From: Actinokineospora bangkokensis
GTDB lineage: Bacteria > Actinomycetota > Actinomycetes > Mycobacteriales > Pseudonocardiaceae
NCBI RefSeq assembly: GCF_001940455.1
Contig: NZ_MKQR01000013.1
Span: forward strand, 62,001 to 126,000
Direction of reading: 5' to 3'
Length of the DNA stretch: 64,000 nt
The notes under the pieces: generated by a model
The model's input: only the letters and a program-made list of their open reading frames with translations
Database searches by the model: none
What the model was told of the DNA's origin: nothing
Translations under genes and position numbers: made by a program
Part shown: in pieces, positions 16,274 to 24,816 of the stretch
Position numbering within the stretch: position 1 is the first letter of the stretch
Layout: each line of letters begins with the position of its first letter

Positions 16274-16780
16274 TCACCCCCGCAGGGTGAACGCCAAGGA
16301 GACGGTGGTGCCCGCACCGGTGCCCACGCTCATCGCGGAGCTGAGCGCGCGCATCATCCCCAGCCCGCGGCCGCGGTGCGCACCGGCGACCGCCCCCGGT
16401 TCGTGCCACCGGCCGTCGTCGCGGACCTCGACCCGCACGCTCCCGGGCAGCAGCTCCGCCGACACCCGGACCGCGCCCGGCGGCAGGTCCCGGTAGCCGT
16501 GCTCGATCGAGTTCGCCATCCCCTCGTCGACGGCCAGGACGATGTCCTCACCGAGGGCGGGTGCCACGCCCTGCGCCGCGAGCCAGGCCAGCAGCGTCCG
16601 GCGCACCACCCCCGGCTGCTCGTCGCGGGCGGGGACCACGAGCAGGAGCGAGCCGCTGCCCGGCACGACCGGACCCCGGCCCCCGTCTCCGTCCCCGTGC
16701 CCGTCACCGGGGGGCGCGCTCCCGGGCAGGAGCGCGTCGCGCACGTCACCGCCACGCACATCACCGTCGTGGACCGGCAT
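16274..16780 (-). CDS. RsbW-like anti-sigma ATPase
   Basis: A 168-residue protein. The first ~40 residues are Gly/Asp-rich and probably disordered. The rest is a GHKL ATPase domain with the N box DEGMANSIEHGY, the G1 box VRDDGRW and the G2 region GRGLGMM. This is the RsbW/SpoIIAB-type serine-kinase fold used in partner switching, where it binds a sigma factor or phosphorylates a STAS antagonist. No sigma gene is adjacent. A stress-type promoter at 16822-16845 sits back to back with the one for cheB. Confidence 0.85.
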   Translation of the reverse strand: MPVHDGDVRGGDVRDALLPGSAPPGDGHGDGDGGRGPVVPGSGSLLLVVPARDEQPGVVRRTLLAWLAAQGVAPALGEDIVLAVDEGMANSIEHGYRDLPPGAVRVSAELLPGSVRVEVRDDGRWHEPGAVAGAHRGRGLGMMRALSSAMSVGTGAGTTVSLAFTLRG

Positions 16781-16821
16781 GCCACCTCCACCGAGGGTGG
16801 TCGCAGTTCATGCCTGCGCGA

Positions 16822-16845
16822 CTACCCCGTTCGCGGCGGGTCAAC
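16822..16845 (-). promoter_or_regulatory. SigB/SigF-type promoter of the anti-sigma ATPase
   Basis: Minus strand GTTG, 14 bp, GGGTAG, 41 bp from the start codon. Divergent from the promoter at 16874-16898. Confidence 0.6.
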
Positions 16846-16873
16846 CACCCGCTCCCCAGGTGGTGATCCCGGG

Positions 16874-16898
16874 GTTTCGCCCGATCGGGTCGAGGTAT
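16874..16898 (+). promoter_or_regulatory. SigB/SigF-type promoter of the cheB-like gene
   Basis: GTTT, 15 bp, AGGTAT (one mismatch to GGGTAT), 33 bp before the chosen GTG. Confidence 0.5.
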
Positions 16899-16931
16899 CC
16901 ACCGCCCCCGATGGGAAGCGGAGGTGTTCTG

Positions 16932-17945
16932 GTGCAGGCAACCCACCGGGACTTGGTGGTCGTCGGGGCGTCCGCGGGGGGTGTCGAGGCCTTGCGGGCG
17001 CTGGTCGCAGGTCTTCCCGAGGACCTGCCCGCGGCCGTGGCGGTGGTGCTGCACGTGCCCAGGACCGGCACCAGCGCGCTGGCGCGGATCCTCGACCGCG
17101 CGGGCCCGCTGCCCGCCACGACCGCCCGCCAGGGCGAGCCGGTGACCCCGGGCCGCATCGTCGTGGCCCCGCCGGACCACCACCTCGTCGTGGTCGACGG
17201 GCGGTTCGCGCTCACCCGCGGCCCCACCGAGAACGGGCACCGGCCCGCGGTGGACGCGCTGTTCCGCTCCGCCGCCGTGGTCCGCGGGGCGCGAACGATC
17301 GGGGTGGTGCTCTCGGGCACCCTCGACGACGGCGCCGCGGGGTGCGCGGCGATCCGCAGGCGCGGCGGCGCGGTCATCGTGCAGGACCCCGTGGACGCGC
17401 TCTACCCCGGGATGCCGGAGGCCGTCCGCGCGGTGGTGCCCGCCGCGGTGCTGCCCGCCGCCGCCATGGGACCCGCGATCGCCGCTCTGACCAGGCGCTC
17501 CGCGGAGGGGCGGGGGCGAGCGCTGCCCGACCACGTGCTGCTGGAGGACGCCATCGTGCGCGAAGGTGAGGAGGTCGGCGTGGTCGGCACCCCGAGCGAG
17601 TTCTCCTGCCCGGACTGCCGCGGCGTGCTCAACCAGGTGGAGCCCACCCGGTTCCGCTGCCAGGTCGGGCACGCCTGGACGGCCGCGGCGCTGGGCGACG
17701 CGCAGGACGAGGCCGTGCAGCGGGCGCTGTGGACGGCCGTGCGCAGCCTGGAGGAGCGCACCGCCCTGGCCGTGCGGATGGCCGACGCGGCCACCGAGCG
17801 CGGCGACGAGCGGCGGGTGTCGCACTACCGCGAGCGGCGCGCGGAGGCCAGCGACGCCGCCCGCGTGCTGCGCACCCTGCTCAACCCCGACCCGCCCGGG
17901 GATCCGCGGGCACCGGAGCACCCCGGCGCACCCCCGCAGCGGTAG
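16932..17945 (+). CDS. CheB-type methylesterase, no receiver domain
   Basis: A 337-residue protein that starts directly with a CheB catalytic domain: GASAGG (S14), LHVPRTG (H41) and GTLDDGAAG (Asp about 132). The C-terminal ~110 residues carry a CPDC...C..GHAW zinc-ribbon-like motif and a helical region. There is no response-regulator domain. In CheB/CheR pairs of non-chemotactic systems such proteins act in signalling rather than motility. The GTG at 16932 is chosen for GGAGG about 8 bp upstream; an ATG at 16911 is the alternative. The CheR-PAS gene follows 9 bp downstream. Confidence 0.82.
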   Translation: MQATHRDLVVVGASAGGVEALRALVAGLPEDLPAAVAVVLHVPRTGTSALARILDRAGPLPATTARQGEPVTPGRIVVAPPDHHLVVVDGRFALTRGPTENGHRPAVDALFRSAAVVRGARTIGVVLSGTLDDGAAGCAAIRRRGGAVIVQDPVDALYPGMPEAVRAVVPAAVLPAAAMGPAIAALTRRSAEGRGRALPDHVLLEDAIVREGEEVGVVGTPSEFSCPDCRGVLNQVEPTRFRCQVGHAWTAAALGDAQDEAVQRALWTAVRSLEERTALAVRMADAATERGDERRVSHYRERRAEASDAARVLRTLLNPDPPGDPRAPEHPGAPPQR

Positions 17946-17954
17946 CGTTCGGCC

Positions 17955-19814
17955 GTGGACGGTGGGATGGGCGAGCGGGAGAGCGAGCAGTTCGAGGCCG
18001 TGCTGCAGTACCTGAAGGAAGCCAGGGGGTTCGACTTCACCGGGTACAAGCGCACGAGCCTGGCCCGGCGGGTGCGCAGGCGGATGGGCCAGGTCGGGGT
18101 GGCGGACTTCCCCGACTACGTCGACCTGCTCCAGGTCAGCTCCGACGAGTTCGACGCGCTGTTCAACACCATCCTGATCAACGTCACCGGGTTCTTCCGC
18201 GATCCCGACGCCTGGGCGTACCTGGCCGAGGAGGTGGTGCCCGCGCTGCTGGCCGAGCGCGGGCCCGAGGACCCGGTGCGGGTGTGGAGCGCGGGGTGCG
18301 CCTCCGGGCAGGAGGCCTACAGCCTGGCCATGCTGCTGGCCGACGCGCTGGGCCCGGACCGGTTCCGGCAGCGGGTGAAGATCTACGCCACCGACGTCGA
18401 CGAGGAGGCGCTGGCCCAGGCCCGGCAGGCCTCCTACGCCGCGGCCGAGGTCGAGGGGGTGGACGAGGACCGGCTGCACCGCTACTTCGAGCAGCAGGGC
18501 CAGCGGCACGTCTTCCGCAAGGACCTGCGCCGGTCGGTGATCTTCGGCCGCAACGACCTGGTGCAGGACGCGCCGATCTCGCGGATCGACCTGTTGGTGT
18601 GCCGCAACACGCTGATGTACTTCAACGCCGAGACCCAGTCGATGGTGCTCAACCGGTTCCACTTCGCGCTGGCCCCGCGCGGCCTGCTGTTCCTGGGCAA
18701 GGCGGAGATGCTGCTCTCGCACAGCCGGATCTTCGACCCGGTGGACCTCAAGCGCCGGGTGTTCCGCCGGACCCCGGGCAACGCCGCGGGCCTGGGCGGC
18801 ATCGGCGCCCAGCCGGTGCCGGTGGAGCGGGTCGGGGAGGTCGGCGGGCTGGGCGAGTTGCGCGAGCACGCCTTCTCCGCCTCGCCGGTCGCCCAGGTGG
18901 TCGTCACCGGTGAGGACATCGTCGCCCTGGTCAACCAGCAGGCCGAGGCGCTGTTCGGGCTGTCCCCGCGCGACATCGGCAAGCCGCTGCGCGACCTGGA
19001 GGTCTCCTACCGGCCGGTGGAGCTGCGCGGCTACGTCGAGCAGGCGAAGGTCGACCGGCGCGCCATCCGCATCAAGGACGTGCAGTGGACCCGCGCGCCC
19101 GGCGACCCGGTGTGGTTCGAGATCCACGTCAACCCGCTGGTGCACACCGACAACGGCCTGCTGGGCGTGACGATCGTCTTCCACGACGTCACCGCCGCGC
19201 GCAAGCTGCTCGACGACCTCGAGCACGCCAACCGCCAGCTGGAATCGGCCTACGAGGAGCTCCAGTCCACCAACGAGGAGCTGGAGACCACGAACGAGGA
19301 GCTCCAGTCGACGGTCGAGGAGCTGGAGACCACCAACGAGGAGCTCCAGTCGACCAACGAGGAGCTGGAGACCATGAACGAGGAGCTCCAGTCCACCAAC
19401 GACGAGCTCCAGGCGATCAACGACACCCTGCGCGAGCGCAGCGCCGAGCTCGACGAGGTCAACGACTTCATGGCGGCGATCCTGTCCTCGGTGCAGGCCG
19501 GGATCGTGGTGGTCGACGCCGACCTGCGGGTGCTGGTGTGGAACCGGGGCATCGAGGACCTGTGGGGGCTGCGCCAGGACGAGGCCGTCGGCGCCCACCT
19601 GCTCAACCTCGACATCGGCCTGCCGGTGGGTGAGCTGCGCTCGGCCGTGCGCACCGCGCTGTCCGGCGAGGTCGAGGGCGGGACGCTGCGCATCGAGGCC
19701 ATCAACCGCCGCGGCCGGGGGACCACCGTGCGGGTCGTGGTGAGCCCGCTGCGCGCCCCGGCGGGCGGCACCAACGGCGCCATCATCGTGATGGAGGCGG
19801 TCGGCGAGGGGTGA
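17955..19814 (+). CDS. CheR methyltransferase with coiled coil and PAS domains
   Basis: A 619-residue protein. A CheR helical N-domain (about 10-75) is followed by a SAM methyltransferase (about 80-275) with SAGCASGQEAY and VCRNTLMYF. A PAS-like domain comes next (about 300-415), then a regular coiled coil (about 420-500) built from 14-residue units of the EELQSTNEELETTN type, and a final PAS domain (about 505-615). The layout is the sensory CheB/CheR-PAS type, usually ending in a kinase or phosphatase output; none is attached here. The GTG at 17955 is used; an ATG at 17967 is possible. No receptor or CheA/CheY gene is nearby. Confidence 0.85.
   Translation: MDGGMGERESEQFEAVLQYLKEARGFDFTGYKRTSLARRVRRRMGQVGVADFPDYVDLLQVSSDEFDALFNTILINVTGFFRDPDAWAYLAEEVVPALLAERGPEDPVRVWSAGCASGQEAYSLAMLLADALGPDRFRQRVKIYATDVDEEALAQARQASYAAAEVEGVDEDRLHRYFEQQGQRHVFRKDLRRSVIFGRNDLVQDAPISRIDLLVCRNTLMYFNAETQSMVLNRFHFALAPRGLLFLGKAEMLLSHSRIFDPVDLKRRVFRRTPGNAAGLGGIGAQPVPVERVGEVGGLGELREHAFSASPVAQVVVTGEDIVALVNQQAEALFGLSPRDIGKPLRDLEVSYRPVELRGYVEQAKVDRRAIRIKDVQWTRAPGDPVWFEIHVNPLVHTDNGLLGVTIVFHDVTAARKLLDDLEHANRQLESAYEELQSTNEELETTNEELQSTVEELETTNEELQSTNEELETMNEELQSTNDELQAINDTLRERSAELDEVNDFMAAILSSVQAGIVVVDADLRVLVWNRGIEDLWGLRQDEAVGAHLLNLDIGLPVGELRSAVRTALSGEVEGGTLRIEAINRRGRGTTVRVVVSPLRAPAGGTNGAIIVMEAVGEG
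19254..19421 (+). repeat. Four 42-bp in-frame tandem repeats coding the coiled coil
   Basis: Units at 19254-19295, 19296-19337, 19338-19379 and 19380-19421 encode 14-residue (two-heptad) segments of the EELQSTNEELETTN type. The fourth is diverged. They form the signalling coiled coil of the CheR-PAS protein. Confidence 0.85.
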
Positions 19815-19848
19815 CCCCCGCCCGCGGGACACGGCCGGGCAGGCGCGG

Positions 19849-20586
19849 TCAGGCCACGGCCAGCGTCGCCCACACCACCTTGCCCGGCGCGGTGGGGCCC
19901 GACGAGCAGCCCCAGGCCTTCGCCAGCTGGGCGACGACCAGCAGGCCGAGCCCCGGGTCGCCGCCCGCCGCGGCGGCGGGGTCGCGCAGCACGGCCCGGC
20001 GCGGGTCGTCGTCGCCCACCGCGACGGTGAACAGGCCCCGGTGCAGCTCCAGGCGCAGCCGGGCCTCGGAGGTGGTGTGCACGAGGGTGTTGGTGACCAG
20101 CTCGCAGGCGATCTGCGCGGCCGGTTCGGCCCGCTCCGGGGGCACACCCCACTCCCGGCACACCGCGCGCACCTGGGCCACGGCGGCGGCCACGCTGCCC
20201 CCGGCGTTGGGCAGCACCCGCTCCGCGCGCCTGCGCTGCGGGGCCCGCTCGACCGCGGCGAGCGCGCTGCCCGGGTCGGGGTGCACCGGCAGGTAGCGGC
20301 GCAGCGCCGTCCCCCTGGGCACCACCCCGGCCGGGTCGACCAGCAGGATGGGCACACCGGGCCAATGGCAGGTGCGCATCCACACCGCGACGAACACGCT
20401 CAGCTGCGACTCGGCGGCCACCCGCAGCCCGGCCAGGTCGACCACCAGCGCCGCGGGGTCCTCGGCGACCAGCTTCAGCAGCCGGTCGCGCAGCGGGGCG
20501 TAACCGGGCACGTCCAGCGTGCCCGACACGGTGACCACCACGCACCCCCGCTGGTGCGACACCCGGCACTGGATGTCCACGTCCAC
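19849..20586 (-). CDS. STAS plus anti-sigma ATPase fusion protein
   Basis: A 245-residue protein that joins two partner-switch parts. The N-terminal ~115 residues are STAS-like (VTVSGTLDVPGYAPL, ALVVDLAGLRVAAESQLSVF). The C-terminal ~110 residues are an RsbW-like ATPase domain with the N box ELVTNTLVHT and a G2-like GLGLLVV. G1 appears as VGDDDPR, which is unusual and may lower ATP binding. Such fusions can be self-contained switches. GGGAGG lies 5 bp before the GTG. A stress-type promoter is present and faces that of the GT4 gene. Confidence 0.78.
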   Translation of the reverse strand: MDVDIQCRVSHQRGCVVVTVSGTLDVPGYAPLRDRLLKLVAEDPAALVVDLAGLRVAAESQLSVFVAVWMRTCHWPGVPILLVDPAGVVPRGTALRRYLPVHPDPGSALAAVERAPQRRRAERVLPNAGGSVAAAVAQVRAVCREWGVPPERAEPAAQIACELVTNTLVHTTSEARLRLELHRGLFTVAVGDDDPRRAVLRDPAAAAGGDPGLGLLVVAQLAKAWGCSSGPTAPGKVVWATLAVA

Positions 20587-20614
20587 GGCACCTCCCAGGG
20601 TCCGAGGGGAGCAG

Positions 20615-20640
20615 ATACCCCAGCGAGACCCACGCCAATC
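20615..20640 (-). promoter_or_regulatory. SigB/SigF-type promoter of the STAS-ATPase gene
   Basis: Minus strand GATT, 16 bp, GGGTAT, 28 bp from the start codon. Confidence 0.55.
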
Positions 20641-20691
20641 GCCCGAGGTCGCGATTCCTCCACCCCTCCGGCCAAGTCCGCCCATCCGGAC

Positions 20692-20716
20692 GTGTAGGTC
20701 GACCGGGAGCGGGTAC
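20692..20716 (+). promoter_or_regulatory. SigB/SigF-type promoter of the GT4 gene
   Basis: GTGT, 15 bp, GGGTAC, followed by a 41-bp leader with AGGAGG. Confidence 0.6.
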
Positions 20717-20757
20717 TGGCGGGGAACGCGAGGCCGAATCACCTCCAGGAGGACCCA

Positions 20758-21972
20758 GTGCCGACTGCGCCAGGCGCGCCCGCCATCGCGATGGTCAGCT
20801 ACAACGCCACGCCCGACCGCGGCAGCGACACCGCCGTGGGGGACGAGCAGGCCCGGCACGTCGCGGAGCTGGCGGCGGGCCTGTCCGCCCTCGGGTTCGC
20901 GGTGACCACCTTCACCCGCCGGGCGTCTCGGCGCGAGCCGGAGCGCTCGACGAGCCCGGGGGGCGGCACGGTGGTCCGCCTCACCGCGGGCCCCGTCCGG
21001 CCGCTGAACACGGCCGAGCTGCTCACCCACCTGGGGGAGTTCACCGACCGGCTCACGACCCACCTGCGCTCCGGGGGGTTCGCGGCCGCGCACGCCCACC
21101 ACTGGACCTCCGGGGTGGCCGCTGCCCTGGCCGCGCGGTCGCTGCCCACCCGCGTGCTGGTCACCCACCACGCCTTCGCCGGGGCCGGGCGGGGCGAGCA
21201 CGCGCCGCTGGAGCGGCGGGTGGCGCTCACCGCCGACCGGGTCCTGGCCACCAGCGCCGCGGAGGTCGACCACCTGGTCGGCCTCGGCGTGCCGCGCACG
21301 TCGGTCTCGGTGGTGCCCGGCGGGGTGGACATCGGCGTGTTCACCATCCCGGACGGGCAGCCGCACGCCAAGACCGGGCAGCTGCTGGTGGCGCCCGCGC
21401 CGCTGGTGCGCGGGCAGGGCGTGGACACCGCCATCGCCGTGCTGCCCCGGTTGCCCGACGTCCGGCTCGTCGTGGCGGGCCACGGCCCGGACGAGACGCG
21501 GCTGCGGGCGGCGGCCGCGCGGCTGGGCGTGCTCGACCGGGTGCGGTTCACCGGGGCGGTCACCCGCGCGGAGCTGGCCGAGCTGTTCCGGGCCGCCGAC
21601 CTCGTGCTGCGCGGCCCGGCGCAGGACCCGCACGGCGCGCTGGCCCTGCAGGCCTCCGCGTGCGGCGCCCCGGTGCTGGCGAGCCCGGTGGGCGCCCTGG
21701 CCGACGTCGTCGTCGACGGCATCACCGGCAGGCACGTGCGCCCCGGCTCGGCCGCCGCCCTGCACGCGGCGCTGCGCGACCTGCTGGCCGACCCGCACCG
21801 GCTGGCGGGCATGGGCCTGGCCGGGGCCGACCGGGCCGCGAGCCGCTACAGCTGGGCCAGGGTCGCCGCCGAGGTCAGCCGCGCCTACCGCGGCCCCGCC
21901 GAGCACCCCACCGAGGCCGCGCTCGGCACCGGCACCACCGCCGAGCCCGCGGCGGAGGAGAGCTGCCCCTGA
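20758..21972 (+). CDS. GT4-family glycosyltransferase
   Basis: A 404-residue GT-B glycosyltransferase. The N-terminal acceptor domain opens with IAMVSYNATP. The C-terminal donor domain has VVPGGVDIGVF, a sugar-nucleotide region (VVAGHGPDETRLRAAA) and a modified EX7E zone (DPHGALALQASACGAPVLAS). The first acidic residue of EX7E appears replaced, so activity or donor choice may differ. It resembles the GT4 proteins at 28296 and 40699, which share IAMVS/VALVS starts, so the three are probably paralogs. AGGAGG precedes the GTG. Likely substrate: a nucleotide sugar and a cell-surface acceptor, not identified. Confidence 0.8.
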   Translation: MPTAPGAPAIAMVSYNATPDRGSDTAVGDEQARHVAELAAGLSALGFAVTTFTRRASRREPERSTSPGGGTVVRLTAGPVRPLNTAELLTHLGEFTDRLTTHLRSGGFAAAHAHHWTSGVAAALAARSLPTRVLVTHHAFAGAGRGEHAPLERRVALTADRVLATSAAEVDHLVGLGVPRTSVSVVPGGVDIGVFTIPDGQPHAKTGQLLVAPAPLVRGQGVDTAIAVLPRLPDVRLVVAGHGPDETRLRAAAARLGVLDRVRFTGAVTRAELAELFRAADLVLRGPAQDPHGALALQASACGAPVLASPVGALADVVVDGITGRHVRPGSAAALHAALRDLLADPHRLAGMGLAGADRAASRYSWARVAAEVSRAYRGPAEHPTEAALGTGTTAEPAAEESCP

Positions 21973-21982
21973 CCGGCCGGGG

Positions 21983-22417
21983 TCACCCGGTCAGCGCGGC
22001 GATCCGGCGCAGCAGGTGCTCCGGGTCCGCGACGGTGGCGGTCAGCGCCGGGTGCGCGATGAGCCCCAGCGGCTCGATGCCGGTGACCGGCACGTGGAAG
22101 CGGACGCACACCGCCTGGTCGGTGGACGAGCCGAAGGTCAGCCCCCGGTCGGCGAGCGAGAGCCGGGCACCCACGGCCTTCCACGCGGCGAACGGGCCGC
22201 TGAGCCGGGCTCCCGCGAGGTTCGTGGTGGGCGTGCGCACCACCCAGGGGCCGAACCGCGCGGTGAACCAGTCGTCCCCCAGCTCCACCCACGCCGTCGA
22301 CGGGGTGACCCCGGCCAGGGCCAGCGGGACGCGGAACCGGGCGTCGAAGGCGAAGGGGACCCGGTCGGCGCTCGCGCCGCCCCGGGGGTCGCGGTCGTGC
22401 AGGTCGTCGGTGCGCAT
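21983..22417 (-). CDS. Conserved-looking protein of unknown function
   Basis: A 144-residue protein that I do not recognise. It is soluble, with alternating hydrophobic patterns typical of a beta-rich fold (VPLALAGVTPSTAWVELGDDWFTARFGPWVV and CVRFHVPVTGIEPLGLIAHPALTATV regions at about 25-55 and 95-130). GGGAGGAG precedes the ATG at 22417. A stress-type -10 box is found 22 bp upstream. It sits between a GT4 gene and a SpoIIE phosphatase gene. Members of this type may be restricted to actinobacteria. No function is proposed. Confidence 0.6.
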   Translation of the reverse strand: MRTDDLHDRDPRGGASADRVPFAFDARFRVPLALAGVTPSTAWVELGDDWFTARFGPWVVRTPTTNLAGARLSGPFAAWKAVGARLSLADRGLTFGSSTDQAVCVRFHVPVTGIEPLGLIAHPALTATVADPEHLLRRIAALTG

Positions 22418-22439
22418 GTGCTCTCCTCCCGCCCACGGG

Positions 22440-22463
22440 CTACCCCGTCGGCGGTCCTCACCC
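22440..22463 (-). promoter_or_regulatory. Possible SigB/SigF-type promoter of the unknown gene
   Basis: Minus strand GGGT, 14 bp, GGGTAG. The -35 fits only the loose GNNT form and lies in the tandem repeat at 22451-22498. Confidence 0.4.
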
Positions 22464-22498
22464 ACAGCGGTCCTCACCCACAGCGGTCCTTACTCACG
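22451..22498. repeat. Three 16-bp tandem repeats
   Basis: Two identical 16-bp copies (22451-22466, 22467-22482) start with GCGGTCCTCACCCACA; a third copy (22483-22498) has three changes. The block lies between two minus-strand genes. Confidence 0.85.
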
Positions 22499-22517
22499 AC
22501 GGTCGCCGGGAAAGGGG

Positions 22518-24011
22518 TCAACAGCGGTCGTGCGGGAGCGAGGCGAGGGTGAGCGCGTGGTCCGCGGCGCTGCCCGCGGCGGCCCGCAGCCGCAGTGGCG
22601 AGCCGTTGCGGGCGCACCGCCGGGTGAGCCGGTGCAGCGCGGCGACGGCGGGTCCCGCGAGCGCGGTGGCGCCGGTGAGGTCGAGGGTCAGCGGGCGGGT
22701 CCCGCCCAGGGTGCGGCGGTGCAGCTCCAGCTCGAACTCGCGGACCGTGTCGATGTCGAGCGGCCCGTCCACGGCGACCAGGTCGTCGCCCTCGTCGAGC
22801 ACGAGCAGCCAGTCCCGGGCGTCGGGGGGATCGGGCGCGGGGGCGGCACCGAGCACGTGGGTGGGCCGGGTGACCCGGTGGCGGATGACCGCGGTGGTGC
22901 CCTCAGGTGTGCGCCGCACCGCCACGTCGTCGACGAACTCTGCGGTGGTGGCCAGGCCGAGACCGGTGCCGGGCTCGGCGGGCGGGCCCGCCCGGTACCG
23001 CCAGCGGCCCTCGTCGCGCACCCGCGCCTCCACCACCCCGTCGGGTCCCAGCTCGGCGTGCAGGGTGACGCGGCCCGGTGGGCCGTCGGGGTGGCTGTGC
23101 TCCACCGCGTTGGTGACCAGCTCGGTGACCGCGTGCAGCACCGCCAGGGTGTCCGCGGCGCCCACGCCCACGGCGTCGAGCCAGGGCACCAGCCCGGCCC
23201 TGGCGGCCTTGGCCGCGGTCGGCCCGGCGGCCACAACCGCGTCCCACGGGTCCACGGGGTCCACCAGCTGCGCGGCGAGCACCGTCAGGTCCTTGGTGCG
23301 CCCCGCGTGCCCGGCCAGCAGCTCCAGGGCGGTGGCGGTGGCGCGCTCGACGGCGCACAGGCCGGGGGTGCGCAGCAGCGGGTCCACGACGACGACCTCC
23401 GCGGTGGCGGCGAGGTCCGCGGTGGCCTCCACCGGGGTGAGGCCGGTCCGCTCGACCAGGCCGTCGCTGTAGAGCAGCAGCACGTCGGCCGGGCCCAGCT
23501 CCTGCGAGCGGGTCGCGCGCCGCCCCGTGCCGGTGCCCAGCGGGCCGTCCCCGGTCAGCGGGAGCTCGCGGGTCGCGCCGTCGCGCACCAGCAGCGGCGG
23601 GGAGTGCCCGGCGGTGCAGTAGCGCACGGACCCGGCGGGGTCGACCACGGCCACGCACACCGCGGCACCGGCCGCCTCGGGCACCCGGTGGGCCACCCGG
23701 TCGGCGGCGGTGAGGGCGCCGAGCACGTCGCCGGTCTCGTCCAAGCGGTCCTGGAGCACCGCGCGCAGCTGGCCGGTCGCCGCCGACACCGCCACACCCC
23801 GGCCCGCGACGTCGCCCACCACCAGCGCGACCGAGCCGTCGGGCAGCGGCACCGCGTCGAACCAGTCCCCGCCCGCGCCCGCGGCGGGCCGGTGGCCCGC
23901 CGCGACCCGCACGGCGGGCAGCACCGGCAGCCCGGTCGGCAGCAGCCGCAGGCGCAGCGCCGCGCCCGCGGTGCGGTCGGCACCGGTGGTGAGGTCGTCT
24001 CGGCCGTGCAC
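22518..24011 (-). CDS. SpoIIE/RsbU-type phosphatase with ATPase and STAS domains
   Basis: A 497-residue three-domain protein. A PP2C/SpoIIE phosphatase (about 25-250) has AGGDWFDAV, VVGDVAGRGV and LLLYSDGLVER. An RsbW-like ATPase follows (about 270-380; N box HAVTELVTNAVEHS, G1 RDEGRW, G2 GTGLGLA). A C-terminal STAS-like domain ends it (about 395-490). Phosphatases of this class dephosphorylate STAS proteins to release a stress sigma factor; the fused kinase and STAS suggest a single-chain switch. GGGAGGG lies just before the GTG. The gene at 41983 has the same architecture and is probably a paralog. Confidence 0.85.
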   Translation of the reverse strand: MHGRDDLTTGADRTAGAALRLRLLPTGLPVLPAVRVAAGHRPAAGAGGDWFDAVPLPDGSVALVVGDVAGRGVAVSAATGQLRAVLQDRLDETGDVLGALTAADRVAHRVPEAAGAAVCVAVVDPAGSVRYCTAGHSPPLLVRDGATRELPLTGDGPLGTGTGRRATRSQELGPADVLLLYSDGLVERTGLTPVEATADLAATAEVVVVDPLLRTPGLCAVERATATALELLAGHAGRTKDLTVLAAQLVDPVDPWDAVVAAGPTAAKAARAGLVPWLDAVGVGAADTLAVLHAVTELVTNAVEHSHPDGPPGRVTLHAELGPDGVVEARVRDEGRWRYRAGPPAEPGTGLGLATTAEFVDDVAVRRTPEGTTAVIRHRVTRPTHVLGAAPAPDPPDARDWLLVLDEGDDLVAVDGPLDIDTVREFELELHRRTLGGTRPLTLDLTGATALAGPAVAALHRLTRRCARNGSPLRLRAAAGSAADHALTLASLPHDRC

Positions 24012-24082
24012 GGACCCTCCCCGGGGGTTCGTCCTCCCGCCGCGTGGCGGCGCACCTCGCCGTTCCCCGGCGGGGGACGGCG

Positions 24083-24646
24083 TCAGTGCTTGCGGCCGCT
24101 GAGCGCGTCGCGCAGCCGGTCGATCATGCCGGTGCCCGCGTCCAGCAGCAGGTTCGCGGGCGGGGTGTCCGGCGCGGCCGGGTGCGGGCGAGTCGGCGCG
24201 ATCCGCTTGGCCTTGACCACCTTGTCCCCGAGGTCGCGCAGCTCCTCGGGCGAGCACGCCGCGGCCAGGCGGGGCAGCAGGTCGCGCTCCTCGTCCTCGA
24301 CGTGGTGTCGGATGTCGCGGATCAGCTCGGTCAGCAGCCGCTCGAACTCCGCCTCCCCCGGGGACAGCCGCTCCAGCTCCTTCATCACGCGCTCGGCCTC
24401 GGCGTGCTCGGCGATCTCGTGGTCGGCCAGCTCGTCGCCGCCGGGCAGCACCCGGCGCGCGGCCGGGTACATGTGCTGCTCCTCGGCCACGGAGTGGCGC
24501 ACCAGCTCGGTGATGACGTGGTCCACCAGGTCCCGGCGGTGCGCCTCGCCGCCGATGCCCGCCTCCAGCTCCTGGAACGCCGCCTCCACCGCGCGGTGGT
24601 CGGCCACGATGACGTCGACGAGGTTGGTCTCGTGCGTGGTGGTCAC
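24083..24646 (-). CDS. Hemerythrin-like HHE-domain protein
   Basis: A 187-residue protein with a four-helix HHE domain. Potential di-iron ligands are seen in VADHRAVE, RHSVAEEQHMYP, LADHEIAEHAE and IRHHVEDEERDLLP. Such proteins bind O2 or NO or sense oxidative state; actinobacterial members are often stress-induced. A proline-rich C-terminal tail follows. GGAGGAG precedes the GTG at 24646. A stress-type promoter at 24676-24700 is back to back with that of the small gene at 24817. Confidence 0.88.
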   Translation of the reverse strand: MTTTHETNLVDVIVADHRAVEAAFQELEAGIGGEAHRRDLVDHVITELVRHSVAEEQHMYPAARRVLPGGDELADHEIAEHAEAERVMKELERLSPGEAEFERLLTELIRDIRHHVEDEERDLLPRLAAACSPEELRDLGDKVVKAKRIAPTRPHPAAPDTPPANLLLDAGTGMIDRLRDALSGRKH

Positions 24647-24675
24647 TGCTCCTCCAGTCGTCGGGTGCCGGTGGC

Positions 24676-24700
24676 ATACCCCGGCCGGGCCCCGGCATTC
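24676..24700 (-). promoter_or_regulatory. SigB/SigF-type promoter of the hemerythrin gene
   Basis: Minus strand GAAT, 15 bp, GGGTAT, 29 bp from the start codon. Confidence 0.55.
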
Positions 24701-24725
24701 GCCGCAGCCGCGGCGGCTTCCCGGC

Positions 24726-24750
24726 GCATGGCTCGCGGCGATCCGGGTAG
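24726..24750 (+). promoter_or_regulatory. SigB/SigF-type promoter of the small helical protein gene
   Basis: GCAT, 15 bp, GGGTAG. The -35 fits only the loose GNNT form. Confidence 0.45.
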
Positions 24751-24816
24751 ACGGGGCGTGATCGACGAACAGGGGCGCCCGCCGCGGTGGGCGCGCCGAA
24801 CCGAGAGGAGAACCCG

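Noticed and set aside
19254-19421. CRISPR-like or mobile repeat
   Set aside because: The 42-bp units are in frame, have no spacers and encode a regular coiled coil of a CheR-PAS protein.
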